21,331 nucleotides of DNA from Baffinella frigidus (GCA_026770585.1 MU646323.1:939759-961089), one strand, 5' to 3'; counted from the stretch's first letter, positions 18,801-21,098 are shown. Numbers and translations are program-made. The notes: a model not told the origin generated them from the letters alone.

Positions 18801-21098
18801 TTGAACCCTGAGCCTTATGTTTGCAGGGTTCACTTGCCCCTGCGAACGAAGTGCGGACGAGAGAGTCACCCGTACCACTGTTGCCTGAACCGGAGTCCTC
18901 CCACACAGCGGGCCACGAAGGGATTTTCGGCCCTTTTCGGGCCGAGTTTCCGTTACCTTATCCGTAAGAACCCCCCTGTGTCCCTACGGGTTGCTTACCG
19001 TAGGGTCCTGGGTCTTATCGCTTAGGGGATCATTCAAAAACCCTTCGCAGTCCACTGTGTGGGTACCACTGTTGGCACTCAGTCAATACTGTTGTCTGAA
19101 CCGGGTGTTTTTTTTTGGCTGAACTAGGCAGGTGTTGTACCAGGAATGTAACTGAACTGGGTGGGGTTAATATCGGGAAATCCTTTGATAAGTCGACAGT
19201 TGAGGGAGTCTCCTTCGGGTTTGTCAGCTGCTCGCCCAGACGGCTTGCCATTATGGGACCTTGGGGGGATTTGGCCTGGAGGGGGGGGGTGGGGGGGGTG
19301 CTGTTACTGGCCTATTGCTGACTCGGAGGGCACCGCAGACACCCAGAGCTGCCAATCACGCCACCGAGATCTAGACTCTGTATCTGAACCCTACACCCTA
19401 AACCCTAAACCCTAAACCCTAAACCCTAAACCCAAAATCCAAAACCCAAAACCTAAAATCTAGAATCTAAAACCCACAACCTGAAAACCTCAAACCTCAA
19501 ACCTAAAACCTAAAACCTAAAAACCCCAAACCCCAAACCACACACCATAAACCCTGAACCCTGAACCTCCAACGTCCCCTTGACGCTGGCAGGTTAAAGC
19601 TTTTCGAGCCAATCAAGGCTGAGAAAGGGCCACCCACTTCCTCCCCCGGCCCGGAGCCCTCCCCCGGCGGGGGCTCTCCCGGGGCATCGAAAGGTGGCAA
19701 GCCTCTGGGTGAGGAAAGGCCCGCCTTGGGTGTGGACGGGCCCGCCGCAGAGCAGCCCCAGCAGGCCGAGGAGAGGTTCGACTACGATGAGCATGGGCTG
19801 ATTCGCGCGAGGAAGTCTGAGCGCCTCGAAAAACTTCACGGTACGCTCTTGCCAAGGGTGTCGAGGGTTTTGCGCCTGCGGTGTTGACTACGGTATGCCG
19901 TAGGGTTCCTTTGATAATCCCGGGCTGGGAGGCCTACGGCCTAGTATTGTCAATACCGTGGGCTAAAATACCCTACATTCGCCGTTTTACCCTACTAGTT
20001 GTTTCGTTACTGATGTTACGTTTTGGGGGACGACATATCCTGTTGGATTGTTGAGCGTTCATATCCTGAAATCCATTGCCCTCAAGTATATGTGCTCATG
20101 TCAGGTCTATTTCAGCTGAAATTAGCAAAGATACATCTTTGCTATACTGCGCCTGTATGGACCGCGCCGTGCATTTCCTTCCAAAAATCAAAAAGCGTCG
20201 TTCAGAGTCAACCGCTTATTGTGACGCTCATTCACGCTTATTCACGCCCGGGCGCAGATATCTTGACCAAGATACAGAGAAACTTCGAAGACGGACCCAC
20301 GGACCAGGTGGGCACTTTCCGAGGCATCGTCTTCGTGAAAAGCAGGTGTTTTCCACTCAGAACACTACGCAGAACCATCTCAAGTCAATTATTGGATTTT
20401 TTCTTAGAAAACACGCCAAAAGTCAGCAATTTTTGGTCACGTTACACCGGATATCCGGGGCTGCGGTTCTTCGTAGTGTCCCGGGTGGTGTCGAGGCTCG
20501 TTTTTTGGTGCCAGAAAAAGCTCTGAGTGGTGATGTGACCTTGGTCGGATACCGAGGGGGCAAACCAATCGGGTATTTATTGTCTTTAGCTCCCATCGGG
20601 AGCTGAAGCCTCCACAACATAGACGCGACTAGTACCAATTTTTGCATTCGTACCCGATCCGTTTGCACCCTCGCTATCCGACCGAGGTTTTCCAAGTGAT
20701 GTGTAATCAAGTGGTGTGAAGCCTGATGCCACGCGATTCATGTTCCCTGAGTCATGTGACTATACATACTACTGCAACATGCCCTGTGTTACACATATTA
20801 GAGATGGTTCTGGTACCATCCCTACCGTCTTGGTACCACCAATAAATAGTCGCCGCGGTGTGCATCCAGCTGTGCGTGTAGTGCGGGACCCATGCCCCAG
20901 CCGGGCAACCATACAGCGTCGCACGTGAACCAACAGGGCAGCCTAGCTGTGGTGATGCGTTGGTGCTTTGGTGCGTAGGCGGCGACAGTCTGTAAAGTGA
21001 CTGGTGAAAACAGGCAGTCCGCCTGCGAGATTTTGGATTGGATCAAGAACCACGCGGGCCTCAACGCGTTTTTCAAGCCGTCTCCATTCGTCGGACAG
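1411..21098 (+). CDS. Dicer/RIG-I-type DExH-box helicase gene, multi-exon, 3' incomplete
   Basis: Model exons: 1411-1704, 2810-3160, 3519-3616, 3910-3969, 4277-4353, 4841-4908, 5438-5535, 5984-6136 (3' end unsure), 6483-6612, 7338-7444, 7813-7851, (8092-8119 possible), 9052-9096, 9431-9500, 9886-9974, 10687-10827, 11216-11305, 12144-12269, 12700-12735, 13233-13278, 13612-13686, 13924-14000 or 14117-14184, 14529-14583, 15360-15415, 15665-15740, 16159-16265, 16953-17018, 17344-17397, 17779-17877, (18258-18437/9 possible), 18518-18744, 19593-19840, 20258-20345, 21014-21098. The product is about 1,200 residues. The helicase starts near residue 650: YQLELIEKSL, then APTGTGKT (~residue 695), LLVMDECHHC (~795), VLGLTASLP (~830), RISPQALGALAQ (helical insert, ~1030) and GIVFVKSR (~1180). 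Motif order and spacing match the Dicer/RIG-I/MDA5/LGP2 helicase family, whose members translocate on or sense dsRNA using ATP. Family membership is read from motifs; function as a Dicer, an innate sensor or an siRNA-pathway helicase cannot be decided because the C-terminus is outside the window. No CARD domain was recognised in the N-terminal half. Confidence 0.85.
1705..2809 (+). other. Intron 1
   Basis: Heptamer tracts lie at 2079-2160 and 2547-2806, the latter with recurrent TAAATCGCTAAA interruptions. A ~95-bp dispersed repeat sits at 2334-2424. A CCAACATAGCCGGACACCG motif (2219) recurs in introns 2 and 13. The acceptor is made of the heptamer tract itself. Confidence 0.7.
2334..2424 (+). 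repeat. Dispersed repeat copy A
   Basis: Direct counterpart at 17650-17745, sharing GTGGCATGT, AGGGTGGTTGTTGCTATCTT and GCCTAAC blocks. The copy contains a CATGTTAGG/CCTAACATG inverted pair, so it may fold as a hairpin MITE. Confidence 0.75.
2810..3160 (+). CDS. Exon 2, unrecognised N-terminal domain
   Basis: The acceptor CCCTAACCCAG is followed by GTG CCG ATC, phase 0. The exon gives 117 residues, running from VPIFDAPPTQ through YFVCTDGGARVF, GANWYFSPLAQRH and GYYKLGCVVKDK to LTDEQKE. The donor is GAG|GTATCT, phase 0. The aromatic and cysteine content suggests a folded domain, but I cannot name it. This is the longest exon of the gene. Confidence 0.85.
3161..3518 (+). other. Intron 2 with dispersed repeat
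   Basis: The segment 3325-3395 (ACTTTCTTTAGG, then CCCAACATAGGCAGACACCG) matches 9627-9685 in intron 13 and partly 2219-2242 in intron 1. No exon signal beyond the spurious extension of exon 2. Confidence 0.6.
3519..3616 (+). CDS. Exon 3
   Basis: The acceptor is GATCCGCAG and the frame reads LRMWLEEKLPTF, then NVAQLSAEWETDHPEE. The donor AAA|GTGAGT is a strong consensus, phase 2. It starts in phase 0, matching exon 2. A stop codon follows directly inside the intron, which supports the splice. Confidence 0.8.
3617..3909 (+). other. Intron 3, CCCTAAA array
   Basis: Degenerate CCCTAAA/CCCTGAA/CCCCTGA heptamers fill 3690-3905 in the sense orientation, ending at the acceptor CCCTGCAG. Confidence 0.75.
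3910..3969 (+). CDS. Exon 4 (20 codons)
   Basis: A short exon between two heptamer tracts. The acceptor CCCTGCAG and donor CAG|GTCCTG give phase 2 to phase 2. It completes AAG (Lys) and reads FPSLASLGGSNKKKIIVVL. The strongly coding-like reading and both phases fit the neighbouring exons. Confidence 0.8.
3970..4276 (+). other. Intron 4, degenerate heptamer array
   Basis: Almost the whole intron is diverged CCCTAAA-type sequence (AAACCC, ACCATAAACC variants), ending at the acceptor CCCTAAAGCAG. Confidence 0.75.
4277..4353 (+). CDS. Exon 5
   Basis: The acceptor is CTAAAGCAG and the donor ACG|GTGCGT, phase 2 in and phase 1 out. It reads SPTFANIVRVEEVDKIYVL then RPADPD. With exon 4 it makes a beta-strand-like stretch (KKIIVVLRSPTFANIVRV) in the unrecognised N-terminal domain. 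Confidence 0.8.
4354..4840 (+). other. Intron 5
   Basis: No heptamers. It contains a CCGAAATTAGGGCGCCC motif at 4475 resembling 8099-8115, and a small GCATTGCATGCCGCAATGC palindrome at 4434-4452. No other structure recognised. Confidence 0.5.
4841..4908 (+). CDS. Exon 6, GC donor
   Basis: The acceptor TCTCCCCCACGCAG has a good pyrimidine tract. The frame (phase 1 in) reads GKEKTKKSLYLVTNMKSKRG then PKQ. The only phase-compatible donor is CAG|GCGAGT, a non-canonical GC donor. Reading on runs through 11 poorly coding codons to a stop at 4942. Confidence 0.75.
4909..5437 (+). other. Intron 6
   Basis: GC-AG intron. AAGGTTTAGGGTTC near 5050 is one of the few heptamer stretches in the opposite orientation. 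A GACCTCTC-type direct repeat (CAGCGTGCACATGACCTC / CAGCGTGCACACGACCTC) lies at 5219-5254. Confidence 0.55.
5438..5535 (+). CDS. Exon 7, Ala/Pro-rich linker with basic end
   Basis: The acceptor is GTCCGGTGCAG and the donor AAG|GTCCGA, phase 0 in and phase 2 out. It reads AKDAGSASQEARSPPPAAAG then SVVPRKVVAAKK. The lysine run continues into exon 8 as AAKKRKTED, resembling a monopartite nuclear localisation signal. It is probably a disordered linker. Confidence 0.8.
5536..5983 (+). other. Intron 7
   Basis: Diverged heptamers fill 5546-5755 (CCCTAAA, CCCGAAA and CCCGAAC variants). The left arm of the inverted repeat that encloses exon 8 is at 5909-5948. Confidence 0.65.
5909..6220. repeat. Inverted repeat flanking exon 8
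   Basis: The arms 5909-5948 and 6181-6220 are about 40 bp each and around 88% complementary (GTCAGCTGTTTGCATT against its complement, both ending in a CT/GA run). The loop of ~230 bp contains exon 8. Confidence 0.75.
5984..6136 (+). CDS. Exon 8 (5' edge good, 3' edge uncertain)
   Basis: The acceptor GGGTTGCAG joins in frame to give KRKTEDVLETGPGKITAP, then SALHLCEMLNLEPTEEKLSE. The 3' end is unclear. A GT donor TTG|GTGCTG at 6137 gives the phase 2 needed by exon 9 but includes a pyrimidine-rich stretch read as HPFLSLSED. Upstream GCGAGT (6088) has the wrong phase. The exon lies between two inverted repeat arms (5909-5948 and 6181-6220). Confidence 0.5.
6137..6482 (+). other. Intron 8, CT-rich
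   Basis: The right arm of the exon-8 inverted repeat is followed by a long CT-rich stretch (6290-6478) that forms the polypyrimidine tract of exon 9. Confidence 0.6.
6483..6612 (+). CDS. Exon 9, aromatic-rich, GC donor
   Basis: A long CT tract ends in CTCTGCAG. The frame reads IKLSYGAWYKSLAMLYKV, then KEHEYKGDWPDYIWRYCNEN and AEPLE. There is no GT nearby; GAG|GCCAGC gives phase 0, which fits exon 10 exactly. The heptamer array starts 8 bp downstream. Rich in Trp and Tyr, so likely a folded domain, not recognised. Confidence 0.75.
6613..7337 (+). other. Intron 9 with CCCTGAA array
   Basis: GC-AG intron. 6625-6865 is heptameric with a homogeneous CCCTGAA run at about 6755-6830. 7009-7050 is a copy of the small hairpin element also found at 21153-21193. 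A second heptamer-like tract (ACCATAAACCCTACACCAG twice) lies at 7205-7335. Confidence 0.7.
7338..7444 (+). CDS. Exon 10
   Basis: The acceptor CCCTAAACCAG follows a heptamer tract. The frame, phase 0 in, reads GEDAEEAKKRHHVFVTHMFR then EYVSHAKTHDKLLGA. The donor is CAG|GTTGGT, phase 2. Predominantly helical in appearance. Confidence 0.8.
7445..7812 (+). repeat. Intron 10 with GT/GA microsatellite
   Basis: 7500-7660 is a purine-rich GA tract with a (GT)10 core at 7509-7530. The + strand is purine-rich here, unlike the CT tracts elsewhere. The ORFs called across it are low-complexity artefacts. Confidence 0.8.
7813..7851 (+). CDS. Exon 11 (13 codons, 3' edge uncertain)
   Basis: The acceptor is TTTCGTCAG and the frame reads RSAEEIEKCGINF. 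The strong donor CGA|GTGAGA leaves phase 2, but exon 12 reads well only in phase 0. This needs either the candidate microexon at 8092-8119 or a GA donor at 7850 (TTC|GAGTGA). Confidence 0.6.
8092..8119 (+). CDS. Candidate microexon between exons 11 and 12
   Basis: AATCAG at 8086-8091 and the strong donor CCC|GTAAGT enclose 28 bp that convert phase 2 to phase 0 and read (E)LMPKLGSPP. This solves the phase conflict. However, the stretch overlaps a repeat-like motif (CCGAAATTAGGG) also seen at 4475, so it may be chance. Confidence 0.3.
8527..8726. mobile_element. Palindromic foldback element in intron 11
   Basis: The arms 8527-8587 and 8667-8726 are about 60 bp with a single obvious mismatch (AGAGCGTTTGCGGTAATTGT and its complement). 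The ~80-bp spacer contains a G10 run. Confidence 0.85.
9052..9096 (+). CDS. Exon 12 (15 codons)
   Basis: The acceptor is CTGTCTCGCAG and the donor AAG|GTCCAA, phase 0 in and out. It reads VLAVHGEQIAELFGK, clearly coding in this frame, and joins exon 13 in phase. An alternative acceptor (CTGGCAG, 9061) would need phase 1. Confidence 0.65.
9097..9430 (+). other. Intron 12
   Basis: No heptamers. 9329-9372 carries CTGGTACCCGG and CTGGTACAAAGCCTGCCCGG, an inverted relative of the repeat at 18030-18092. GAGTTGACTT occurs near 9252. Confidence 0.5.
9431..9500 (+). CDS. Exon 13
   Basis: The acceptor is CCCCTCTCAG and the donor CAG|GTGCTC, phase 0 in and phase 1 out. It reads NKTTEPLSTDELSSILQKW then GKHP. 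An amphipathic helical segment. Confidence 0.8.
9501..9885 (+). other. Intron 13
   Basis: Starts with several ACGATTT repeats (9525-9582), then a copy (9627-9685) of the dispersed repeat found in intron 2. Confidence 0.55.
9886..9974 (+). CDS. Exon 14
   Basis: The acceptor is TGTGGCCGCAG and the donor CAG|GTGCAG, phase 1 in and phase 0 out. It reads GFAACLAYSKLEITRGWTLG then FRKKWWKADQ. Rich in tryptophan; continues directly into exon 15. Confidence 0.85.
9975..10686 (+). other. Intron 14 with CCCTAAC arrays
   Basis: The start (9986-10036, TATCCTGGTGAAGGGTTC and on) is homologous to 11397-11446 in intron 16. AAAGTCAACACGCGTCAA is at 10073. Heptamers fill 10258-10680, first as CCCCTAA, then CCCTAAA, then a 49-bp higher-order repeat. 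Confidence 0.75.
10477..10623 (+). repeat. 49-bp higher-order repeat of seven heptamers, three copies
   Basis: Each unit reads CCCTAAA x2, CCCTCAA, CTCTAAA, CCCTACA x2, CCCTTAA; units start at 10477, 10526 and 10575. The only difference noticed is CCTTACA for CCCTACA in unit 1. Two further CCCTAAA heptamers follow. Confidence 0.9.
10687..10827 (+). CDS. Exon 15
   Basis: The acceptor is CTGCTCGGCAG and the donor AAG|GTCCCT, phase 0 both sides. It gives 47 codons: ANWNETEGLAWKLFDAFGEK, then KENQHFQKKIRMDIRKI and CESDPDWRTK. It contains no early Met, so a Met-based ORF search would miss it. Confidence 0.85.
10828..11215 (+). other. Intron 15
   Basis: Heptamers at 10831-10970, then a non-repetitive part. 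No further exon seen. Confidence 0.6.
11216..11305 (+). CDS. Exon 16
   Basis: The acceptor is CATGAACAG and the donor AAG|GTGCAG, phase 0 both sides. It reads VETMRVEALKLAREEKSGKT then AGGYFTALCK. The last ~36 bp are duplicated imperfectly 180 bp downstream (11450-11487). Confidence 0.85.
11450..11487 (+). pseudogene. Partial duplicate of the end of exon 16
   Basis: This stretch reads AKKAGGYFIALCK, against GKTAGGYFTALCK in exon 16, with only scattered changes, and ends in CAAG|GCACGG where exon 16 has CAAG|GTGCAG. No phase-compatible acceptor with a pyrimidine tract precedes it. Probably a decayed partial exon copy, though use as a cryptic exon cannot be excluded. Confidence 0.6.
11488..11930. 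mobile_element. Inverted-repeat element in intron 16
   Basis: The left arm (GCACGGTGCGTGTTTCAATT and on) matches the complement of the right arm (ending AATTTAAACACGCAACG) over about 85 bp with several mismatches. Blocks such as CCACGCCAG and GTAATGTAAA are conserved. Confidence 0.7.
12144..12269 (+). CDS. Exon 17, helicase start with Q-like motif
   Basis: A CT tract (12091-12130) ends in TTTTTCAG. It gives 42 codons, phase 0 both sides: EDYEFAPYRQAIEKSERENV, GSVKEPRAY, then YQLELIEKSLRANT. The RxYQxELIEKSL pattern is the conserved segment just before Walker A in Dicer/RIG-I-like helicases. The donor is ACG|GTTTCT. Confidence 0.9.
12270..12699 (+). other. Intron 17 with CCCGAAA array
   Basis: Heptamers throughout: a homogeneous CCCGAAA run at about 12316-12380, then CCCTAAA variants to 12690. 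Confidence 0.8.
12700..12735 (+). CDS. Exon 18, Walker A (motif I)
   Basis: A 36-bp exon reading VVFAPTGTGKTK, phase 0 both sides. APTGTGKT is the P-loop that binds ATP phosphates, with Lys and Thr as key residues. The acceptor is CGCACAG and the donor AAG|GTGCCG. It joins exons 17 and 19 exactly as expected for the family. A 42-bp minisatellite begins just after the donor. Confidence 0.9.
12736..13232 (+). other. Intron 18 with minisatellite
   Basis: The 42-bp minisatellite occupies the first 200 bp; the rest has CCCTGTACCCT-like stretches (13028-13095) and no clear exon. Confidence 0.65.
12743..12945 (+). repeat. 42-bp minisatellite, about 4.5 copies
   Basis: Units start at GAGCTCG positions 12786, 12828, 12870 and 12911, with a degenerate copy before. 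Each holds ACCATATATTGACCCTGATC. Unit boundaries form the palindrome GTTTCGAGCTCGAAAC (12781-12796). Confidence 0.85.
13233..13278 (+). CDS. Exon 19, helix after Walker A, GC donor
   Basis: The acceptor is CATTCAG and the frame reads VACERIGRLLEGKPE(G). There is no GT donor. A 12-bp imperfect tandem repeat offers two in-frame GC donors, AAG|GCAAGC (exon end 13266) and AAG|GCAAGA (exon end 13278). They differ by four residues and share phase 1, matching exon 20. Confidence 0.8.
13279..13611 (+). repeat. Intron 19, CACACCC and CCCTGCA arrays
   Basis: CACACCCCACAC-type repeats fill 13300-13455; ACCCTGCACCC/GGCACC-type repeats fill 13490-13565. Both look like locally expanded derivatives of the heptamer. 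The intron opens with a GC donor. Confidence 0.7.
13612..13686 (+). CDS. Exon 20, motif Ia region
   Basis: The acceptor is CTCCACCAG and the donor CCG|GTTCCA, phase 1 both sides. It reads (G)KAVMVVKTIPLMQQQIEA then VRADLP. VVxxIPLxxQQ is the motif Ia segment of Dicer/RIG-I helicases that contacts nucleic acid. Confidence 0.9.
13924..14000 (+). CDS. Exon 21a, between motifs Ia and Ib (duplicated exon), GC donor
   Basis: The acceptor GGGGGCAG and donor CAG|GCAATA give phase 1 in and phase 0 out. It reads (G)VKVRGFCGAKPARGFN, then SFEDLLNGQ, 25 codons. It bridges exon 20 and exon 22 in frame. A near-copy with the same phases lies at 14117-14184. Confidence 0.8.
14001..14528 (+). other. Introns around exon 21b
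   Basis: Contains GGGTTTAGGGTTC (14045) and GGGTTCA runs (14227-14260) in antisense orientation. A third partial copy of exon 21 (GCCGAGCCCGCCCGCGGCTT, 14075-14094) lies between 21a and 21b. 14399-14437 pairs with 11634-11670. Confidence 0.65.
14117..14184 (+). CDS. Exon 21b, tandem duplicate of exon 21a, GC donor
   Basis: The acceptor GGGGACAG and donor CAG|GCAACA give phase 1 in and phase 0 out, as in 21a. It reads (G)VKVRGSKPARSSN, then SFKDLINGQ, three codons shorter, with an intact frame and both splice sites. Using either copy keeps the helicase frame. Both copies together shift the frame (21a leaves phase 0, 21b needs phase 1), which points to mutually exclusive use or to one decaying copy. 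Confidence 0.65.
14529..14583 (+). CDS. Exon 22, motif Ib region
   Basis: The acceptor is CCTACGGCAG and the donor CAG|GTGGCA, phase 0 in and phase 1 out. It reads AVMVVVPAYLLILLKDLS, equivalent to the T/VPxxLxxxL segment before the DECH box in RIG-I and Dicer helicases. Confidence 0.85.
14584..15359 (+). other. Intron 22, repeat-rich
   Basis: A GTGCTGGA-type direct repeat (14600-14670), a possible cryptic exon from 14875, a dispersed element (14971-15080), and three TATAACGTTATAAA-type units at 15149-15232. TTTGGTTCCGGGGGTCTCGG (14903) is repeated at 15091. Confidence 0.6.
14971..15080 (-). repeat. Dispersed repeat, inverted copy of 20353-20462
   Basis: The reverse complement of this ~110-bp block matches 20353-20462: CCACTCAGAACACTACG at one end and GGTCACGTTACACC then ATATCCGGGGC at the other, with mismatches in the middle. 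Confidence 0.8.
15360..15415 (+). CDS. Exon 23, DECH box (motif II, Walker B)
   Basis: The acceptor is GTGTGGCAG, phase 1, and the frame reads GSLDQIDLLVMDECHHCSG. DECH coordinates magnesium and activates water for ATP hydrolysis. The donor GGG|GTTGCG, phase 0, joins exon 24 to give DECHHCSGGDAYAEVLKLY, spaced as in RIG-I and MDA5. The acceptor lacks a pyrimidine tract, but phases on both sides agree. Confidence 0.85.
15491..15577. mobile_element. Hairpin element in intron 23
   Basis: Arms 15491-15529 and 15542-15577 are complementary (AAACCCGGATACCAGGGGGG and its complement) around a 12-bp loop. Confidence 0.8.
15665..15740 (+). CDS. Exon 24, between motifs II and III
   Basis: The acceptor is GGGAGCAG, phase 0. 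It reads GDAYAEVLKLYRALPVDRKA then QTPER. DAYxxVLxLYRxL corresponds to the HPYxxIMxxY helix of the family. The donor is GTG|GTTAAG, phase 1; a stop codon overlaps the donor if it is unspliced. Confidence 0.8.
15741..16158 (+). repeat. Intron 24: TTGAGGG array and CT tracts
   Basis: A homogeneous TTGAGGG heptamer run (15750-15806) in antisense orientation, then CT microsatellites from 15930 to 16130 including CCCTCTCTC runs before the acceptor. Confidence 0.75.
16159..16265 (+). CDS. Exon 25, motif III
   Basis: The phase-1 acceptor CCCGCAG|TG gives (V)LGLTASLPSADSVDDAQ, then HKIQDLLHRMGGARLASV. LTAS is motif III, coupling ATP hydrolysis to unwinding. A competing acceptor 14 bp upstream (CCGCGCAG at 16144) has the better pyrimidine tract and reads PRPAVLGLTAS but needs phase 2. 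The donor is GTG|GTACGT, phase 0. Confidence 0.85.
16348..16461. repeat. Hairpin followed by 29-bp tandem repeats
   Basis: AAGGTGCCATCCA-CGGC-TGGATGGCACCTT is a perfect 13-bp stem. From 16376 three units (16376, 16405, 16434) of TTCTGTCGTCTCACTCTC type carry GTGGAACATTCT. Confidence 0.8.
16681..16800 (+). repeat. Structured dispersed element copy 1
   Basis: CACACTGTGGGCTACGAAGG, then the perfect hairpin GAAAGTCGGTGGC-TTA-GCCACCGACTTTC (16703-16731), then ATATCC-GTA-GGATAT. The arrangement matches 18898-19022. Confidence 0.65.
16953..17018 (+). CDS. Exon 26, segment after motif III
   Basis: The acceptor is GCGGCGTAG and the donor CAG|GTACGG, phase 0 both sides. It reads VENIDELEKYQNKVQDKEEW then VQ, like the end of helicase domain 1 in RIG-I/Dicer proteins. 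Confidence 0.8.
17019..17343 (+). other. Intron 26
   Basis: Contains CGGTGGCTGCTAAGT (shared with 8987), a GGCCACT/AGTGGCC inverted pair (17222-17269) and a heat-shock-element-like array at 17276-17303. Confidence 0.6.
17276..17303. promoter_or_regulatory. Heat-shock-element-like array
   Basis: GAACATTCTAGAACATTC continues as TGGAACATTC: three GAA and three TTC units alternate at exact 5-bp spacing, the consensus of HSF binding sites. An extra TTC directly precedes it. It lies in an intron, so regulatory use is uncertain. Confidence 0.45.
17344..17397 (+). CDS. Exon 27, start of helical insert
   Basis: The acceptor is GTCAATGCAG and the donor AAG|GTATCA, phase 0 both sides. It reads MADEEHWLEDLIQTLRSK, a helical segment expected at the start of the Hel2i insert. 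Confidence 0.8.
17398..17778 (+). repeat. Intron 27, antisense heptamer-like array
   Basis: 17413-17570 is TTAGGGC/CTTAGGG/CTGAGGA-type degenerate repeat in the orientation opposite to most other introns, followed by dispersed repeat copy B. Confidence 0.75.
17650..17745 (+). repeat. Dispersed repeat copy B (intron 27)
   Basis: Same orientation as 2334-2424, about 80% identical by eye. Here the copy is bounded by AAAGCTTTTATG and CATAAAAGTGC, a short inverted pair. Confidence 0.75.
17779..17877 (+). CDS. Exon 28, helical insert
   Basis: The acceptor is GGGGTTCAG and the donor CAG|GTTCAC, phase 0 both sides. It reads VASAPDIQDALRDAIQSKLD then EAESISADCGVRQ. Amphipathic helices fit the Hel2i insert. 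Confidence 0.8.
17878..18257 (+). other. Intron after exon 28
   Basis: CTTGAGGACCTTTACCTT-type repeats at 17892-17948, a block (18030-18092) resembling 19108-19180, and an inverted pair AAGTCAACACG / CGTGTTGACTT at 18154-18193. Confidence 0.6.
18258..18439 (+). CDS. Candidate exon 28b
   Basis: The acceptor AATCTCCTAG, phase 0, opens 60 codons without stop: VSAHSEVDCILSVSTFSPRK, a Ser/Thr/Arg-rich middle, then AGILARVKSSDLSTLSVTDK and YPE. The end has the strong donor GGA|GTGAGT (exon end 18439), phase 2, whereas exon 29 starts in phase 0. A GA donor after 18437 would fix the phase. Could be a real exon, an alternative exon or intron. Confidence 0.4.
18518..18744 (+). CDS. Exon 29, helical insert core
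   Basis: A C-rich tract ends in AGTGCAG; the frame is phase 0. It reads ARGTVISTTRRAFRNTVPPR, TVLALVNATLLFNNN, IRISPQALGALAQMLLALMN, then SEEESVWIVEHLIVGRP. The N-A-x-L-x-x-x-x-x-I-R-x-x-x-A-L pattern matches the YNDALxxxxxxRxxDALxxL segment of RIG-I/LGP2. The donor is TGG|GTCAAC, phase 2. Confidence 0.8.
18745..19592 (+). other. Intron 29
   Basis: Short heptamer tract 18750-18820, structured element copy 2, a repeat at 19108-19180, a G-rich run (19260-19300) and a heptamer tract at 19385-19568. Confidence 0.65.
18898..19063 (+). repeat. Structured dispersed element copy 2
   Basis: CACACAGCGGGCCACGAAGG, a hairpin TTCGGCCC-TTTTC-GGGCCGAG, TTATCCGTAA, and a CCCTACGG/CCGTAGGG stem (18981-19004). 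Its left end (CCCACACAGCGG... AAGGG) is repeated inverted at 19040-19063. Confidence 0.65.
19593..19840 (+). CDS. Exon 30, low-complexity insert and charged helix
   Basis: The acceptor is ACGCTGGCAG and the donor ACG|GTACGC, phase 2 in and phase 1 out, 82 codons. It starts LKLFEPIKAEKGPPTSS, runs through a Pro/Gly/Ser/Glu-rich stretch (PGPEPSPGGGSPGASKGG), then ends RFDYDEHGLIRARKSERLEK and LH. The low-complexity part looks like a flexible insertion in the helical insert; the last helix leads into exon 31. Confidence 0.85.
19841..20257 (+). other. Intron 30
   Basis: Small hairpins CTACGGTATGCCGTAG (19889-19904), GGCCTACGGCC and TAGCAAAGAT-AC-ATCTTTGCTA (20123-20144). No heptamers; no exon seen although one frame stays open. 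Confidence 0.55.
20258..20345 (+). CDS. Exon 31, motif IV
   Basis: The acceptor is CGGGCGCAG and the donor CAG|GTGTTT, phase 1 in and phase 2 out. It reads (D)ILTKIQRNFEDGPTDQVG then TFRGIVFVKSR. GIVFVKSR matches motif IV (ILFVKTR in RIG-I), the first strand of helicase domain 2. Confidence 0.9.
20353..20462 (+). repeat. Dispersed repeat copy (intron 31)
   Basis: Starts 8 bp after the exon 31 donor. Counterpart in inverted orientation at 14971-15080, 5.3 kb away. The ORF across it is not supported as coding. Confidence 0.8.
20538..20688. mobile_element. Foldback element in intron 31
   Basis: Arms 20538-20575 and 20651-20688 are about 38 bp with several mismatches (GGTCGGATACCGAGGG against its complement). 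A GCTCCCATCGGGAGC hairpin lies inside at about 20590. Confidence 0.75.
20689..21013 (+). other. End of intron 31
   Basis: Contains GGTACCATCCCTACCGTCTTGGTACC (split here as GGTACC pairs at 20814 and 20832), otherwise nothing recognised. Confidence 0.45.
21014..21098 (+). CDS. Exon 32, start of helicase domain 2 (last exon in window)
   Basis: The acceptor is GAAAACAG and the donor CAG|GTTGGC, phase 2 in and phase 0 out. It reads (R)QSACEILDWIKNHAGLN then AFFKPSPFVGQ, matching the region after motif IV that ends in the LTGRG segment of RIG-I. Motifs V and VI must lie beyond the window. Confidence 0.85.

Noticed and set aside
20023-20606. Two long + strand ORFs around exon 31
   Set aside because: Only 20258-20345 has motif and splice support; the rest covers a dispersed repeat and a foldback element.
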